Origin: Halioglobus sp.
GTDB lineage: Bacteria; Pseudomonadota; Gammaproteobacteria; Pseudomonadales; Halieaceae
Direction of reading: 5' to 3'
Assembly: GCA_020443425.1 (NCBI GenBank)
Contig: JAGRIE010000006.1
Span: 131,191 to 195,190, forward strand
DNA: 64,000 nucleotides
Shown: positions 62,719 through 64,000 of the stretch, piece after piece
How the letters are laid out: the number at the start of each line of letters is the position of its first letter
Numbering within the stretch: the stretch's first letter is position 1
The notes under the pieces: model-generated
Seen by the model: the letters and a program-made list of their open reading frames with translations, nothing else
What the model was told of the DNA's origin: nothing
The model's database searches: none
Position numbers and translations under genes: made by a program

Positions 62719-63653
62719 AGCTGGCGATCCAGAATATCCGGCAGCTGTGGCAGACCGGTCGCAAGAAACTGTCGCGCCGTATCCTGCACTGGCAGATGCG
62801 CGGCCAGCCGGAGGGCGAGATTCTCGCCGCCGAACGCAAGCTGCGCGGCGTCGAGCAGTACGACAAGCTGCAGCGCGCCGATATTGTCGTGGTGTCGTTC
62901 GGCAAGAGTGGCCGCACCTGGCTGCGCGTGATGATCTCGCACCTGTTCCGCGTGATGTACGGGCTGCCGGAGAATGCGGTGCTGGGCTTCGACAACTTCC
63001 ACAATCTCAACAAGTCCGTCCCCAAGACCTTTTTCACCCACGACAACTACATCAAGGATTTCACCGGCGATCCGGATACCAAGAAGCCCTTTTACGACAA
63101 GCGGGTGATCCTGCTTGCCCGCGACCCGCGTGACGTCGCCGTATCGCAATTTTTCCAGTGGAAGTTCCGCATCAAGCCGACCAAGGTGGCGATCAATAAC
63201 TACCCCCCGCAGGGCAGCGATATCAGCCTGTTCGATTTCGTGATGGGTGACAACGGCGGCAGTATGAAAGCCGTTACCGACTACCTGAACCTGTGGGCCC
63301 GCGAAATGCAGCACATGCAGCACTTCCACCTGCTGCGCTACGAGGACCTGCGCGCCAGGCCCCGCGAGGAGCTGCGCCAGCTGCTGGATTTTATGCACGT
63401 GCACGCCACCGATGCACACGTCAATGCGGCGGTGGATTACTCCTCCTACGAAAACATGAAGAAAATGGAAAGCACGCAGCAGTTCCGCCTCGCCGGCGGA
63501 CGCATGATGCCGCGCGACAAGGACAACCCCAACAGCTACAAGGTGCGCCGCGCCAAGGTCGGCGGCTACCGGGATTACTTCACCGATGCGGAAGTCGCGG
63601 CAATTGACCAGCGCCTCGCCGAGACGCTGGACCCGCTGTTTAACTACAAGTAG
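62715..63653 (+). CDS. PAPS-dependent sulfotransferase (third copy)
   Basis: 312 residues from ATG 62715, overlapping the stop of the preceding paralogue. 5'-phosphosulfate loop SFGKSGRTWLRVM (about 61-73), 3'-phosphate segment ARDPRDVAVSQFFQW (about 137-151), and RRAKVGGYRDYF (about 284-295). It lacks the strongly hydrophobic N-terminus of its partner and has a basic amphipathic one instead (RKKLSRRILHW). Tandem duplication followed by divergence is likely. Acceptor unknown. Confidence 0.86.
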   Translation: MKLAIQNIRQLWQTGRKKLSRRILHWQMRGQPEGEILAAERKLRGVEQYDKLQRADIVVVSFGKSGRTWLRVMISHLFRVMYGLPENAVLGFDNFHNLNKSVPKTFFTHDNYIKDFTGDPDTKKPFYDKRVILLARDPRDVAVSQFFQWKFRIKPTKVAINNYPPQGSDISLFDFVMGDNGGSMKAVTDYLNLWAREMQHMQHFHLLRYEDLRARPREELRQLLDFMHVHATDAHVNAAVDYSSYENMKKMESTQQFRLAGGRMMPRDKDNPNSYKVRRAKVGGYRDYFTDAEVAAIDQRLAETLDPLFNYK

Positions 63654-63675
63654 GTCTGACGGCTATCCAGTCACT

Positions 63676-64000
63676 TCAAGTGCCGACCAGCTGCATTGCA
63701 TCAGGCCGCAGATGCCCCTGTGCGATCTCATCCTGTAGCAGCGACTCGGACAGCTCGCCGTCCTCCAGCGCCTCGCGCACCAGGTTGAAGAAGAACGACT
63801 CCTGGTTGGGGTCCGGGTGGGCGTCGTAGGTGCCGGCGAACTTGTAGTCGCCGAACAGCGCGCGACGACCGCGCCGCAGCCAGTGCCGGGGCGGGAACAG
63901 CTGGAAGGTGTCGGCCGGGCGGTAGTCGATCTTGAGGCCGGTTTTCCAGGGTTGGGTCTTGCGCTTGGTGTTGTGCAGCAGTTTGGTGTTCTCGTCGAGG
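63676..64000 (-). CDS. C-terminal part of an unidentified protein, possibly a glycosyltransferase
   Basis: A minus-strand frame enters from the window edge and ends at TGA 63676-63678; 107 residues visible. It contains LLHNTKRKTQPWKTGLKIDY, FPPRHWLRRGRRALFGDYKF and HPDPNQESFFFNLVREALEDG. The TKRxTQPWKTG segment looks like the end of a nucleotide-sugar transferase domain, but I cannot name the family. Codon use is like the neighbouring genes, so it is a real gene, convergent with the sulfotransferase 23 bases away. Confidence 0.6.
   Translation of the reverse strand, partial: LDENTKLLHNTKRKTQPWKTGLKIDYRPADTFQLFPPRHWLRRGRRALFGDYKFAGTYDAHPDPNQESFFFNLVREALEDGELSESLLQDEIAQGHLRPDAMQLVGT

Overview
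The window reads as high-GC DNA (roughly 60% G+C by eye) from a Gram-negative bacterium. LptF/LptG, LpxL-type acyltransferases, a TonB-dependent receptor, a PEP-CTERM-like protein, a wax ester synthase and integron attC sites together suggest a marine gammaproteobacterium of the Halieaceae/Spongiibacteraceae kind; that placement is inference. I saw no rRNA, tRNA or CRISPR array. Several genes seem to start at GTG, TTG and, in one case, CTG. || Layout: 0-7 kb holds an AtuA-like protein cut by the window edge, an MFS exporter, a secreted protein of unknown role, a decayed ACT-domain gene, a membrane diguanylate cyclase and a GFA-family protein. 7-10.3 kb is lower-GC accessory DNA; three genes (GNAT, SnoaL-like, unknown) are each followed by an integron attC site, with no integrase in the window. 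10.6-15.9 kb holds an enoyl-CoA hydratase / wax ester synthase pair, a lipoprotein, a serine hydrolase and a 2-oxoglutarate oxygenase. || 15.9-43.2 kb is a large envelope-lipid locus. It has the parts of the bacterial ceramide pathway: serine palmitoyltransferase with its own ACP (34.5-35.9 kb), a fatty acyl-AMP ligase with a CerR-like reductase (23.5-26.2 kb) and a bCerS-family protein (30.3-31.5 kb). Interleaved in the same operons are a fatty-acid 2-hydroxylase-like protein, two LpxL-type acyltransferases, GT2 and GT4 glycosyltransferases, an O-antigen ligase family protein, a MurA, a metallophosphoesterase, two ELM1-family proteins, an MsbA-like ABC transporter, LptF/LptG and a sulfotransferase. 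My reading is synthesis, decoration and export of a hydroxylated, glycosylated and perhaps sulfated sphingolipid; this is a hypothesis. || 43.3-50.4 kb carries an arylsulfatase, a DUF3604 lipoprotein, an SDR and a TonB-dependent receptor. 50.4-51.5 kb is a scar region with an IS256-type transposase remnant and a shortened DUF222/HNH gene. 51.7-60.9 kb is a LysR regulator and a nine-gene minus-strand operon resembling steroid (A/B-ring) catabolism: KshA-like Rieske oxygenase, HsaA-, HsaC- and HsaD-like enzymes, three SDR/VOC helpers, an amidohydrolase and an acetoacetate-decarboxylase-fold protein. 61-64 kb has another 2-oxoglutarate oxygenase, two tandem sulfotransferases and the end of an unidentified gene.
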